Of a DNA stretch of 64,000 nucleotides, positions 53,990 through 64,000 are shown in pieces. Origin of the DNA: Ctenosaura bakeri (Eukaryota > Chordata > Lepidosauria > Squamata > Iguanidae); NCBI GenBank assembly GCA_948474755.1, contig CAOLHI010000249.1, positions 310,001 to 374,000 on the forward strand. The letters are read 5' to 3'. Each line of letters begins with the position of its first letter. Position 1 is the stretch's first letter. The translations under genes and the position numbers were made by a program. The notes under the pieces were generated by a model. The model was not told the origin of the DNA and ran no database searches. It worked only from the letters and a program-made list of their open reading frames with translations.

Positions 53990-55900
53990 TGTATGAATGA
54001 ATGATAATGTTTTATATGAATGAATGAATAATACATTTATAGAAACATCCTTCCTTGACACTGGTGAGGGGACTTTGTCTTCCAATGCACTTGAAGGAGA
54101 TGCTGGGCACATAGAACCCAGGCCTCCAGCTTTTTGTTGATCCTTCCAGCATCTGCTGCCTTAAGCAGCTGCTGCACTTTGCCTAACAAGACAGCCAGTT
54201 CTGTCTGCATTTGCCTTCAATTTGATGGCATCCAGTAGTGCCAATGCTGTTACTGTGTTTCTCTCTAATAAGTCTAAGAATAGTGGAAGATCTGGCATTG
54301 TCTCTGGGACAATTGCAACATTTTTGGTTGGTTCTTATGAGAACCAAAACAGATTAAGAACTGTTCTTCTCTTCAATAAAAGCAGTAGTTGATGCATTAG
54401 AATAAAACTAAGAGTAGCCAACATTAGTATGCCTGAAAAATTGATTTGTTTTGCAACAGATGGTAGATCTCCCTGATTAGTGAAAGATTCAGTTTCAGCC
54501 ACTTTCTCCCTGAAGGGGAAAAAAAAAAAAGCCCTTGGCTGTAGCCTTTGGGGGTTCGATCAATTAAAGAAATAATGATGATGCCAGCCTGAGACAAATA
54601 GCCTGTTGTACGGAGAAATGTCTGCATTGGGAACCTTGAAGTTATGGTCTGGCTTGTATTGCCATTTTGTAAAGCCTTTTGCTGTTCCTGCTGTCATCAG
54701 AAAACGCTTATTATCATGTCATTTTTCATGGGTCTGAGTGGCCAAGGCAATTAAGATGCTGTACCCAAAGGAAGATATGTCTACTCAACTCAAGCAGCTG
54801 CAGAAGGTTATCAGAATTTTTGGCTGGAGTGTAACCTGAAAAGGCTTTCCCCTCCATTTATCTGGCTCTATGGCAGAACACAGTGTTGTGTCCAAGCCAA
54901 CAGGTTTCTCAAGAGATATCCCCACAGCAGCTTCTCTTGATGTGTAAGGATTATTTGTCTCACTTTGGCAGTAGAGCTCTGAAAATGAACTAGGGATGGA
55001 AAGAATATTTGAAAATATTTGAAAAATTGTTGAAAAACATGTTTCTCAACTGTTGGAAGGCACTGACAAGAAGAATGCTAGACTGACAAGAGTCTCGACA
55101 GTTCAGGGCTGATTCTGTACAAAATTCAACATGTAATTTGCATAGAAAGCAGCCATCTTTATGCAGAAAATACTGTTTTCTGCACATAAAATGCTGTTTT
55201 CTGAATAAAAACCATGAGTGAGTTTTGCACAGAGTCTTGAATTCCAAAAAGTCTATGAAAACTGTGCAGCTTTAGAAATCTTTCTTGCAGTGGGAAGAAA
55301 ACTGTTGAAACTACTTGTTACTTCCTCGGAGAATGGAATTGACAGAGGATTACATCCCTAAGTGGAACTGGAATCTGATGGTTGACAGGGAATTGAGAGA
55401 TTCCCAGTGTGAGAGGGGCAGACTTTCTCATTCCAAGAGGTGTGATTTTGAGGAGGGTTAAAATTGGGGACATCTCCATGGGGTGGTGGAATTTCCCTGT
55501 ATGACACAGTGGGTCATGCTGACACTACCTGAAGCCTAGATTGTGCCTGTGGGCTAAAGATTCCCTTCTCTGCTTTAAACATTTCTCAATGACTATTCAT
55601 CTCCAAGGCTGCACCGTTTTTGGGTTATATCTTTTTAGACTGGGAGAAAGAAACTCTGATCCATAAGCCTAACCCAGCTCACAGAGGTTCCAAGGGGAGA
55701 CATGTCTCCTCAAGCAAGGTCCTTCTCCTCTCTGCTACTCCCAGCTACTTGGAAAGAGAACCCCTTCAATCACTGATGTGTGTACAGAGATAACACTAGG
55801 GATGCCCCTGTGCACCACTCCACCGCTCCATGGTGAATGGTCCAGAGAAATCACTACTGTGATTGATAGTGGCAATGGGCAGGTTTCCCTGGAGCATAAT
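53990..55900. other. No recognised gene; GAAT repeats and one hairpin
   Basis: ATGAATGAATGA-type units occur at 53992-54030. GGTTCTTATGAGAACC at 54331-54346 is a perfect palindrome. Otherwise nothing identifiable; small frames (54424-54627, 54990-55247) have no motif. Confidence 0.4.
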
Positions 55901-55909
55901 GCAGCCTAA

Positions 55910-56400
55910 AATTACACACCAGCAGGAGACTCAAAATAATAATAATGAAAAATCTTTTATTCAACCCAGGCTGAATCCAAGAGATGTCTGGGGGAATCCC
56001 AAATCAGATGTGTCAGAACGAAGAAAGGCATAGACGTTTATACTTCCCGTAAGAAAAGGAATTAGCAGACTAAGTTACATCACCTCCTACATAAGACCTG
56101 GTGGACTTCAGGTATTAGGGCATGAGCTTTGGCCCTGACACCGTAGTAATCTCCCTCAAGACATCAGTCACTTAGCACCTATCTGTTGTTTATTCAAAGT
56201 GGGGCCGGCTTCTGTACTCTGGGAGGCTAGCACTGTCATCTCCTTTGATATCTGTAATATACATTTCATTCTGCATGTCTCTTTGTCCCCCAGGTTAAGC
56301 TGTTGCCTCTTTGAGGGCGATATACTAATTTTCGGGTGCATTTGTTAATAACAAAGCAGGCTAGTAACTCAAAGGGGGCTGAGGGAAACTCTGAAGAGGT
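55910..56400 (-). repeat. Possible third LTR-like segment
   Basis: Minus-strand sense carries GGTTGAATAAAAGATTTTTC, a polyadenylation-type signal in a context resembling the LTR-like unit at 41895 (which has TTTAATAAAATCTTTTAATT), and is followed by a similar design of gene-free sequence. No clear shared blocks were found, so this is a weak call. Confidence 0.3.
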
Positions 56401-56434
56401 TTGATCCTGATTTCTTTATACTATTCTACTCTAA

Positions 56435-56890
56435 GGCCATTTCCACACGGGGTGAGGGAATTGCCCTGTGCCACTACTTATCAGACTTCTTGGCTCCCTG
56501 GTCCGGTCCACGCTGCTCCGGAGCAATGTGTGCTCATCGCTCCACACTGCTCCGGGGATGAAAATGGCAGCTTCCGGTTGGTCAAGGGTCTCGACCAACT
56601 GCTGAAGCTCGCCAGCCTAAAGCCCGCCCCTGGCAGATTACAGGCTCACACTGGTGCGAGCCTGCAAATCTGCACCGGAGAGCGGACATGGAATGGTATG
56701 CTCCGTGCTTTTGAAAGACCTGTTTCAAACGGTCTTTCAAAAGCACGCTTGACGACCACTTGGGGTCGTTCCAGAGTGGGCTGAGGTGCGGATCTATGTT
56801 AAGTAGGTCTGACCCAGTCCGCTCCCAGGTGCAGACGTCCTCCCTGGAGGATGCTCTGCACCGTTTCTATTAGCCTGTGCGGAAATGGCC
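56435..56890. mobile_element. Harbinger-like MITE, 460-530-bp family (copy 2)
   Basis: A 456-bp element starting GGCCATTTCCACACGGGGTG and ending AGCCTGTGCGGAAATGGCC, with exact TAA duplications (56432-56434 and 56891-56893). It shares GCTCCGG-rich words, AGGCTCACACTGGTGCGAGC and CGACCACTTGGGGTCG with the copy at 38969, although that copy has GGCCC ends. GC-rich relative to its flanks. The 127-codon frame at 56401-56784 spans the left boundary and is an artefact. Confidence 0.83.
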
Positions 56891-56899
56891 TAAGTCCCA

Positions 56900-57550
56900 T
56901 CATTCTTGGGCTTCCAGACTTCTTCATGATGGGGAATGGCACAGGGTAATCTCTGCTGTTCTATCTGTCCACTGATCAGAGAGATTCACTTTGGAGTCAT
57001 CATCCTCTCATGCCCTTGGCTGGTGATCTCTGGGAGTGTTTCTCTCCTTTCAGTTGTGGAGAAGGCAGAGCAAAGCTGGATTTTCCCCTGAAGCACCTCG
57101 TATACCAAATGACAGTGGGAGGCACAGCCACATTCCCTGCCATCATCTGGCCCATAAGTGCTACACTGTGTGTATGGGTGTCTCCTAATTATGGTTTTCC
57201 ATTGTAGATCTAGTGTCTGAGATTGTCCCTGTTGAGCAGATAGCATCTTTGCCTAAAGCTTTTATTTAAAATGAAATCTCTTTATTCTGTAGAATTATTT
57301 ATTGTTATTGGAATTTCTAAAGTTATCTGCATTATTGCTGCTTTTAATAAGTTTTCCTTCCTTTTACTTTGGCTGTAAGTCATTTGCTCAGTGAGCACTA
57401 TTTTGCAAATCACTGTTCATGAGAAAGCTGTATAAAAATTATTGTTACTTCTGGGGATAATTTATATGGGTTGAAATTAATTTCAGCAGCAAGACTGTGT
57501 AAATTCAGTGAGATGTCTAAGAATTCCCTCATGGGGGTTTAGCTGCTTTA
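56900..57550. other. No recognised gene
   Basis: Unique-looking; two mirror frames at 56986-57246 have no motif. Confidence 0.4.
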
Positions 57551-57690
57551 TAGCAAGCTGGTTCTCATACAAAAGCTACCTTGCTTACTGGATCAGGCCA
57601 AAGGTCTATTTAATTTCACTTTTTCTTTCCAGAAGAATCCTGGCCAGATGCTTCTGGGAAGATTACAAACATGGCATGATAACTATCTGA
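57550..57690 (+). mobile_element. SINE-like repeat fragment
   Basis: AGCTACCTTGCTTACTGGAT, CAGGCCAAAGGTCTATTTAA, then CCTGGCCAGATGCTTCTGGG and AAGATTACAAACATGGCATG follow the wording of a repeat common in squamate genomes (GATCAGGCCAAAGGTCCATC...CCAGATGCCTCTGGGAAG). The insertion boundaries are unclear. Confidence 0.5.
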
Positions 57691-57699
57691 GCATCTGTC

Positions 57700-58640
57700 A
57701 GACCTTTAGCCTGTGAATATGAATTTCCTATATTCTGCTTCCCCTATTTCCAGTTGTGCACTAATATGTTGAACCAGATGCCGGTGGTGATATTAGGCAG
57801 TTTTAAACTCTGAATTTAAGGATCTTAGGTCCTAGGATGGTGGAGTGTGTGTGAGGAAGAGCACCCTGCCGGATTTCACTTCCCCTCACAGCCCAGACCA
57901 GCCATCATCTGAGTTGCCTCCCTGGCCTCTGGCCAGGGCAGTTAATGGCTATAGCAGTTGCCTGCTTAAAGGGTGAAAAGGATATAAAGTAGGCAGGGAA
58001 ATAAAACATACTCACTAATTTTCTCATCTTTGACCAGAAAGTAGTATCCAACATATTGAGATATCTCTCTGAGAAAACAGTAAATTACCATGAGATTTGT
58101 TCTCAGACTTTTTTGTTGAATTCCCCTGATTTCTGATTTCTGAGTGAAAATGTTATTCTTCAGCAAACCCAGTTTTTTTTCTGATAAAACAGTATTTTTG
58201 AGTAAACAAAAAGTCCCAGAATTCTTCCTAGATGATACCATGACAAGATGGAAGAGAGAAAAGTCTTTCTGGCTGTGTTATTGATCCTGATATCTTCTTG
58301 TGATCTCTTCATCCTGACAAATATGGCTACAAACTTGTATATGAAGATGCCATTTTATTTAACAAAGAAAAGATTCTTAATATGAGGGGCAGGCCTGCCT
58401 CTGGAAATTTACCTGCTGCGTAATATGCAAAGAGTTGTCACTGAAATTTCAATCAAAGCAAAATTCAGAGCAAATTTGGAGACTCATTAAATGAAATTTC
58501 TGAGGGATGATAAGAGAAATGTATAGGCTTTTGAGGTATCTAGCAAAAGACAGGGTGGAATTCATGGAATTTCACTTTGCAAAGCTCCTACAGATCAGGG
58601 TATATGTGAGCTATCCATCATAGTCCCTGTTCTATATCTT
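57700..58640. other. No recognised gene
   Basis: AT-rich; the 91-codon frame at 57966-58241 has no motif. Confidence 0.4.
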
Positions 58641-58644
58641 GTTC

Positions 58645-58900
58645 CTTTGCTACCAGACCTCATCAGTCTATATAAATATTAGGATATTTTGGCCCAATGT
58701 GCATCACTTCACAATTGATCACATTGGCTTGTATTTGCTACTTCAATTCCCATTCACTTACTTTGGTGAAGTCCTTCTGCAGTTCTTTGCTGTCTTTGCT
58801 TTTAGTTCTGACCACCTTAATAATATGATGTCATCAACAAACTGCTCACCTATCTCCTTCAGACCATGTAATGCTTATGTTAAAAAGCAACTCAAATGAT
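58645..58900. mobile_element. CR1/L3-type LINE fragment
   Basis: The blocks ATTTTGGCCCAATGTGCATC, ACATTGGCTTGTATTTGCTA, CCATTCACTTACTTTGGTGA, AATAATATGATGTCATCAAC and TTAAAAAGCAACTCAAAT correspond in order to the 3' region of a CR1/L3-like LINE seen in reptiles. No open RT frame. The orientation was not determined. Confidence 0.5.
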
Positions 58901-58909
58901 GATAAAGCA

Positions 58910-59470
58910 GCTGGTCTGAACTGTGAAGGGAAAGGAAATGAGCATGCTGGGCCAAATACAGTATACCTTCATTTCTCACCCCTTTGCAACCCAGAGCATC
59001 CACTTCCTAGTCCTCTGTGTTGTTTTCCTTCCCCCTCAGGTAAAGAATAGCTGCGTGGGGAAGATTTTTGATTGGGAGCAAAGATTTACCTACACTGTAA
59101 TGTGCAGATTTTGGAAAGATTTTGGGCTGGGAGCAAATGCTTATAGAAAGCTCCTTAAGTCCTATCAAAACAGTGGCTTACATGTAACTAAGCATTCTGC
59201 TTTCATAAGTCAGTGACAGGATTTCAAACAGTGTCTACTGTATTTTCCATTCCACGTTGTAGCTGATACCATTTAAAACTGACAATGTAATATTGACAAT
59301 GTCAGTTGGAGGACAGCAAGGGAGTCAATGCAGGAGATGATACAAGACCTGGGGATGCAAGAGGAGCAGGACTTCAACAATGCTTCTGCATGACATTGTC
59401 ACGATCCTGTCCTTCTCCAGTTGCCAGCTGGTGCAACTGCAGGATAAATCATTGACAGAGTTTCCCCATC
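58910..59470. other. No recognised gene
   Basis: The 97-codon frame at 58923-59216 has no motif. Confidence 0.4.
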
Positions 59471-59474
59471 AATG

Positions 59475-59734
59475 ACCCCTGATCATGTGACACTCCTCTC
59501 CTTACCTGCCATGCAGAAGATCCAGAAGTGCAATGGAGGTACTTCCTGCCCCAGAGCAGCATGGGAAAGAGCCAAGCTGTGCTGGAGAAGAAATAGGTGT
59601 GTTCCTCATGTTCCCTTCCACAGGAAGCCGGTCGGGTGGGGAGGGGAGTGTTCCCGTTGTGCTCCCTTCCCAGCAAAGCACTGCTGGGAGCATGACCATA
59701 AGATAACAGAGCAAGGTAATGTGTGGAAATGGCC
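59475..59734. mobile_element. Probable MITE related to the GGCC-ended families
   Basis: The right end TAATGTGTGGAAATGGCC is the family terminus. CTCCTTACCTGCC near 59498 and GCAAGGTAATGTG near 59710 are inverted partners of the CCTTACC subterminal word seen in the 430-bp family. The left terminus is decayed, so the start is approximate. The mirror frames at 59449-59793 lie in it. Confidence 0.5.
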
Positions 59735-59739
59735 ACAGT

Positions 59740-60480
59740 TTTATATGAGTAAAACAAAAATTGTTTGAAATGACAGAGGGAAAATATTCCCACTTAAGAG
59801 TGACTTCATATATTGGGTGTGCAGGCCACCTTTCACATAAAATTGGAATACATAGTACACCACTGTTTGACCTGTGTTGATAATTATTCTACAGTTCTGA
59901 TGGAGAATAAAAAAAGAGAAAGCGGCAACTGCTCCTTTTGACATTGGACCCTGCGTCTATTCAAAAGTGGATCTTTCACACTTGCAGTGAATCTTACAAC
60001 CCCTGCTCCCCCATGCCAAAAAATCCAAAATGTTGCTTCTCCTGAAGCAGTGATATTATTAAAGCCTTAAAGCCACTGACATTGTTAGTTTCCGATGTTC
60101 ATGAAAATGACAGCTAAGCTTATAATGGATGACTTGCCCCTCAGCTCCAGACAGTTAGATGTTGTACGTGTCATTTTAAGCAAGTGCTAGTGCAATTATA
60201 AAATGCAATGCCTGCACTTTCCCACTATACACCCTGCTCCCCAATGAAGCTGTATGTAATATCTGTTACATTCAATTAGGAGTTGTATGTAATACACTAT
60301 GTATAACTGTCAGTTTTTAATTGCAGCAATAGAAAGTTTTCATTCCTTTGTGTGGAAAAATCAATACTATTTTCTAAACCAAACAAAATACTAGGCATGC
60401 CAGTGAGTTAATTTGTTTCATCTTTGGGCAAGATAATTCTGGACAATCTTATCTTCTGGGACTGGATATTTTGAGGAGTT
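59740..60480. other. No recognised gene
   Basis: Unique-looking AT-rich DNA. Confidence 0.4.
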
Positions 60481-60493
60481 AGGAAGCTACTTC

Positions 60494-60532
60494 ACCAGAA
60501 GTTGGAACCACTTGAAGGCACACAACAACAAA
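60494..60532 (+). mobile_element. Sauria SINE / Bov-B 3' end fragment
   Basis: AGAAGTTGGAACCACTTGAA followed by GGCACACAACAACAAAA is the last 40 bp of a Sauria SINE or Bov-B LINE; the rest is absent or unrecognisable. Confidence 0.6.
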
Positions 60533-60539
60533 ATGCCTA

Positions 60540-62980
60540 TACAATGACCTTGAAAAGGGAAATTTGTTTCAGACACATTGGGATAGAAATAAAGTTTTCA
60601 GTTTTCAGCTTCCAGAGTTTTCTCCTCTCCCCCTTTTTTCTTTTTGGGATGCTGCTCTGATTTGTTTTTTAACACTCCAGTTGCTATACCAACATCCAAA
60701 TTCTGCAGGTTGCAGGGAATTTTTTAAAAACATAAACAGAAATTCATGCCTGGATTCTACCTAAACAGGCCTTTGGCTAATGGGTAATTCATTTCAGTTT
60801 CCATGGAAGAAAAACATACCATTTTCCCCAGTAAGAGGACATTGCACAATTTTTTTAAAAAAAAATCCATCCTAATCATTTCTTAAAATCTTGTTTTTGT
60901 TCTTGTTCAGAGAACTTTTGTGTGTGTTTGACAAGGAATGGGCTGACAAAATCAAGAAATGTATTCAAAAATTCCTGATAGGTATCCTTCAGTGATTGCA
61001 TTGATTTCTAAAGTAGAGAGGTTAATTCTTTCAAGAAACAGAAGGCCTGAGTAACAAAAATATCAGCAAAGATCCAGCTATTGTTTGATTGCTTCAAAGT
61101 GAAAGGTGATAATTTCATGAGAAATAGTTCTTTTTAAATTAGTTATCTGAGCTTACTGGGCAGCTCTCTTTCTTTATCTTTAAAATGTGTGGTTATTATA
61201 ATTGTAAAGTAATAGTAAAGCAATAGTGAAGTTTTTTTTAAAATACAATAGTAAACTAAGCCAGCCACACTAAAATTCAGGATCTGAATCATAACACTGA
61301 ATAATAAGAACAATATAATTTGGGAACAAATGTTACCATAAGTGTCCAAACATTTGGTGGAGGTTGACATTGACTTGTGAATGGTCATAAAGCCACTAAG
61401 TAACCTTATGCCCACATTACATGGAACAGTGGAAAGTGTGTCATTTAGAGTCCAGTTTTGAGAGCCAATGTGGTCTGTGAGTGAAGGATATCTTGTGGAT
61501 CCACTTATTCATTTACTGAAGATGTCTCCAGTTTCTTTCTGCTTTGCATTTTCCTCTAGAAAATGGGAGATTCCATTGCTATTCAGCAGATCATCCAATT
61601 TGATGAGGGGACCAGCCAGAGAAATGCCAGACCAAGCTTTGTCTCTATGCCCATTAAAATAACTCATCTGTGAGTGAAACTGATGTACTGATGAAGCCCT
61701 CCATATAATCCACTAGTGGCTGCCCATAGACATATGCAACAGAAGGGAAGGGAGTGTATTGCACACTCATCAGCTCTTCGGAGAAGACTTAGAAGTTTGA
61801 ACTGGAGCAATTTGCTCACAGCAATGCATACCAATGAGTGATTTAATACTCTTTTGATCGCAGTGCATGTACTCATTCCCTCAAGCAAGAGATAGAATTC
61901 TGATTAGGCATTGGCACAGAAGGAGCCTGGACTCCTGATAGGTTCCCATGTGAGTTGTTTTTGAAGACACTCTTGATGATGACTTCCTGCTTCTTTTTAA
62001 AAAAGGTCTCTCTTCCTCACTCCAGGTTGCATCAGACAGAGTCAGAGAATGCAAAGGTGGAAGATGTAGCAATAATGAGAAACAGCAGGCAGGTGACTAG
62101 GGGGTGATTCCCCCCCCCCAGCACAGATGCATCTCAGTCAGCTAGAAGGGCATCTTGTGATTTTAGCAGAAAGATGATGATGGAAAATCAATCACTTACT
62201 GAAGGGAGCTGATGGTGAGGTGACAGCCTTACTGAACTCTTGACTTTTATTTTTCCTTTAGGAGGAGACAAATTTGCAAGAACTAGCAATATTTGATTTT
62301 TAAAATGATGACTAGCAAAAGGGCTGTCATTGTGACAGACAGGTGTATGCTGCTGTGTATACATGCGAGTTGGTGTGCATGCATATATGTGCATGCATCC
62401 ACATGCAGGGAAGATTTTCAGGAAGCCCTGGCAGGCAGGAGTGTATGTACATGGGGAAAAATAAGAGCATTGCTCCCTAGATAAGAATTATGCCCCCCAA
62501 AATGAATTGTTCCCACCATCCTCAAATTTCTGGCATTGCAGAGAGTGGGACCCTAACAATCAGTCATGCCTAGAGCACTTATGTTTGCTGTGTTGGCATT
62601 CCTTTGGTAACTCTGCCTGCTCCTTTTCTTGAGTACCTAAATGGTATTTTTAAATGTTTAAATGATGTTTTAAATTGTTGAAATGCCAGAAATTTGGGGA
62701 CTGAAATGTCATTGGGGTGGCAGAATTCTTATTTTTGAGGGCACTGATCTCATTCTGCCCCTTCTGTACTCCATTCCTCCAAGAGGAAGAGTTGTCTTGT
62801 ATATTGAAATCCCTTGCACATATAGCAAAACATCTTTGCTGGATCTCTTTCATTAAGTGCCAGCCCACAAAGCATGAATGGTGTGGGTGAAGGGATATTT
62901 GCTTCTCCTTCAGCAGCACTATATTCTCAGACAGAAAGATACGTGCAGTGTTTCTTCAGGAATGTGAATGTTCTTATTGG
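60540..62980. other. No recognised gene
   Basis: A 2.4-kb AT-rich stretch in which I recognise no element. Frames at 61143-61415 and 61468-62072 have no known motif. The C run at 62110-62119 and TGCATGCAT-type words near 62375-62405 are simple sequence. Confidence 0.4.
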
Positions 62981-62983
62981 AGA

Positions 62984-63011
62984 GTGTGTGTGTGTATGTG
63001 TGTGTGTGTGT
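62984..63011 (+). repeat. (GT)n microsatellite
   Basis: GT dinucleotides interrupted once by AT. Confidence 0.9.
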
Positions 63012-64000
63012 TTGTGATTTGCTAGTGAAACCCTTGGGGGGGTTTAGCTTCGGATTTGGTCTGCTTCAGAGGAGCCTTGTTTCAATTTGGGCATCTCCAA
63101 AATTTCTCTGACCTTGTCTAAATTAGTCTGAGTTTTCACTGAATCCAAAGCACATCCCTCATGGCCATAACCTAGACATTGCAGTAGGATTAGAGACTGT
63201 TTGCTCATGATTCTATGTGAATGGCTTCTAACGTGTGCAAAATTCAAGACATCAATTTGCTTGTTGGATAAGTTGGACCCAATACAATAACGTTAATATA
63301 TTAAAAGGTCATCTAAGAAATCATAAGTCAGCCTGGCTGTTTTAAAATGGGATAGATGATGAAGAAAATGAAAATCCAGACAGAGCAGACAAAGAAAACA
63401 TGAAGAAAATCCAGACAGAGCAGCTGAGAATACCTGGCCTGCTGAAACACAGAAGGGATAGATTATGTTTGATCTGCACATAACTAAATCCTTGTCTCAC
63501 ATATCTGGAAGCTATCAGCTTGCAGAAGGCTGGAGTAACTGATTGAAATGGCTGGCCTATGTTGAAGAAACAATGCTGGGCTAATCCGGAGAAATTGGGG
63601 TAACCTAGTGAAGGACTTTCTTAAATTCTTCATTGACTGCTTATCATTTTTTTGGAGGTTTAATATGGTGAGCCACTTTGGATGGATGGAGCAGAAGTTA
63701 TTTTTATATCTGTCTGTCTATATGTCTGTCTATCTATATTGAAAACATAAGGGCAAGAACCAAATTAATCATGGGACAGGGAAGAAGCTCTCATTTGTTA
63801 TTTTCCTTGCTGTTTGTTTGCATTTCATGCACTTACATTTCCCAGGAGATGTAAACCTTAGTCCACTTACATCAGGTTAATCACTTTTTTTTGTCTGCCA
63901 CTGAACAGCACTTTCATGGGCATGCACTATCTCTGCTAATTTAATACCCAGTTTTTCAGGGAAGAAATAGATTTCCTGTCAAAGCTGTTATTCTATATTC
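63012..64000. other. No recognised gene; a short direct repeat
   Basis: GAAAATCCAGACAGAGCAG occurs at about 63367 and again at about 63403, a 36-bp-spaced tandem duplication. CTGT/CTAT tetranucleotides lie at 63708-63740. Nothing else recognised up to the window end. Confidence 0.45.

Overview
The window is repeat-rich vertebrate DNA, most likely from a squamate reptile (lizard or snake). The evidence for squamates is the mixture of repeats: tRNA-derived SINEs whose 3' ends look like Bov-B (the Sauria SINE layout), CR1 and L2-like LINE 3' ends, an L1, a Ngaro-type tyrosine-recombinase retroelement, a 5S-rRNA-derived SINE, and many short DNA transposons. I could not identify any host protein-coding exon, tRNA gene or rRNA gene. 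The only long open frame (495 codons, 46544-48031) belongs to an L1. The window is best read as intergenic or deep-intronic; which of the two cannot be decided from sequence alone.

Layout. 0-13 kb: unique-looking AT-rich DNA with an old foldback repeat (1030-1163), a Tigger-like fragment (4164), the first 430-bp palindromic MITE (4943-5365), a reversed CR1 end, an L2-like 3' end with an (ATC)n tail (7905-8511), SINE remnants and two 200-bp palindromic MITEs. 13-27 kb: more copies of both MITE families, a Sauria SINE (17714-17953), an LTR-like repeat (19463-20290) and a second Tigger-like element (25247-25719). 28-33 kb: a hAT element with a perfect 8-bp target duplication, a Sauria SINE interrupted twice, a CR1 end, and a MITE split by a 749-bp hAT element. 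35-43 kb: two Sauria SINEs each split by a different DNA transposon, and an LTR-like unit (41895-42701) related to the one at 19.5 kb. 44-54 kb: degenerate 170-bp tandem repeats, an old L1/Tx1-like reverse transcriptase relic, a young 5'-truncated L1 with a perfect 17-bp duplication, the 5S-derived SINE, and a broken Ngaro-like element on the minus strand (about 51.1-53.65 kb). 54-64 kb: mostly unique DNA with one MITE, a CR1 fragment and simple repeats.

Common thread. Three differently built palindromic MITE families (about 200, 430 and 460-530 bp) share the end GGCC(A/C)TTTYC. Where boundaries are clean they are flanked by 3-bp direct repeats (TTA, TAA, ATA, CTA, AGA, CAA, TCT). This is PIF/Harbinger-like and suggests one transposase mobilised all three. 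Nested insertions give a relative order: Sauria SINEs were present before Harbinger-like and hAT insertions, and one hAT element landed inside a Harbinger-like MITE. I found no evidence for a new cellular system; the notable material is transposon biology.
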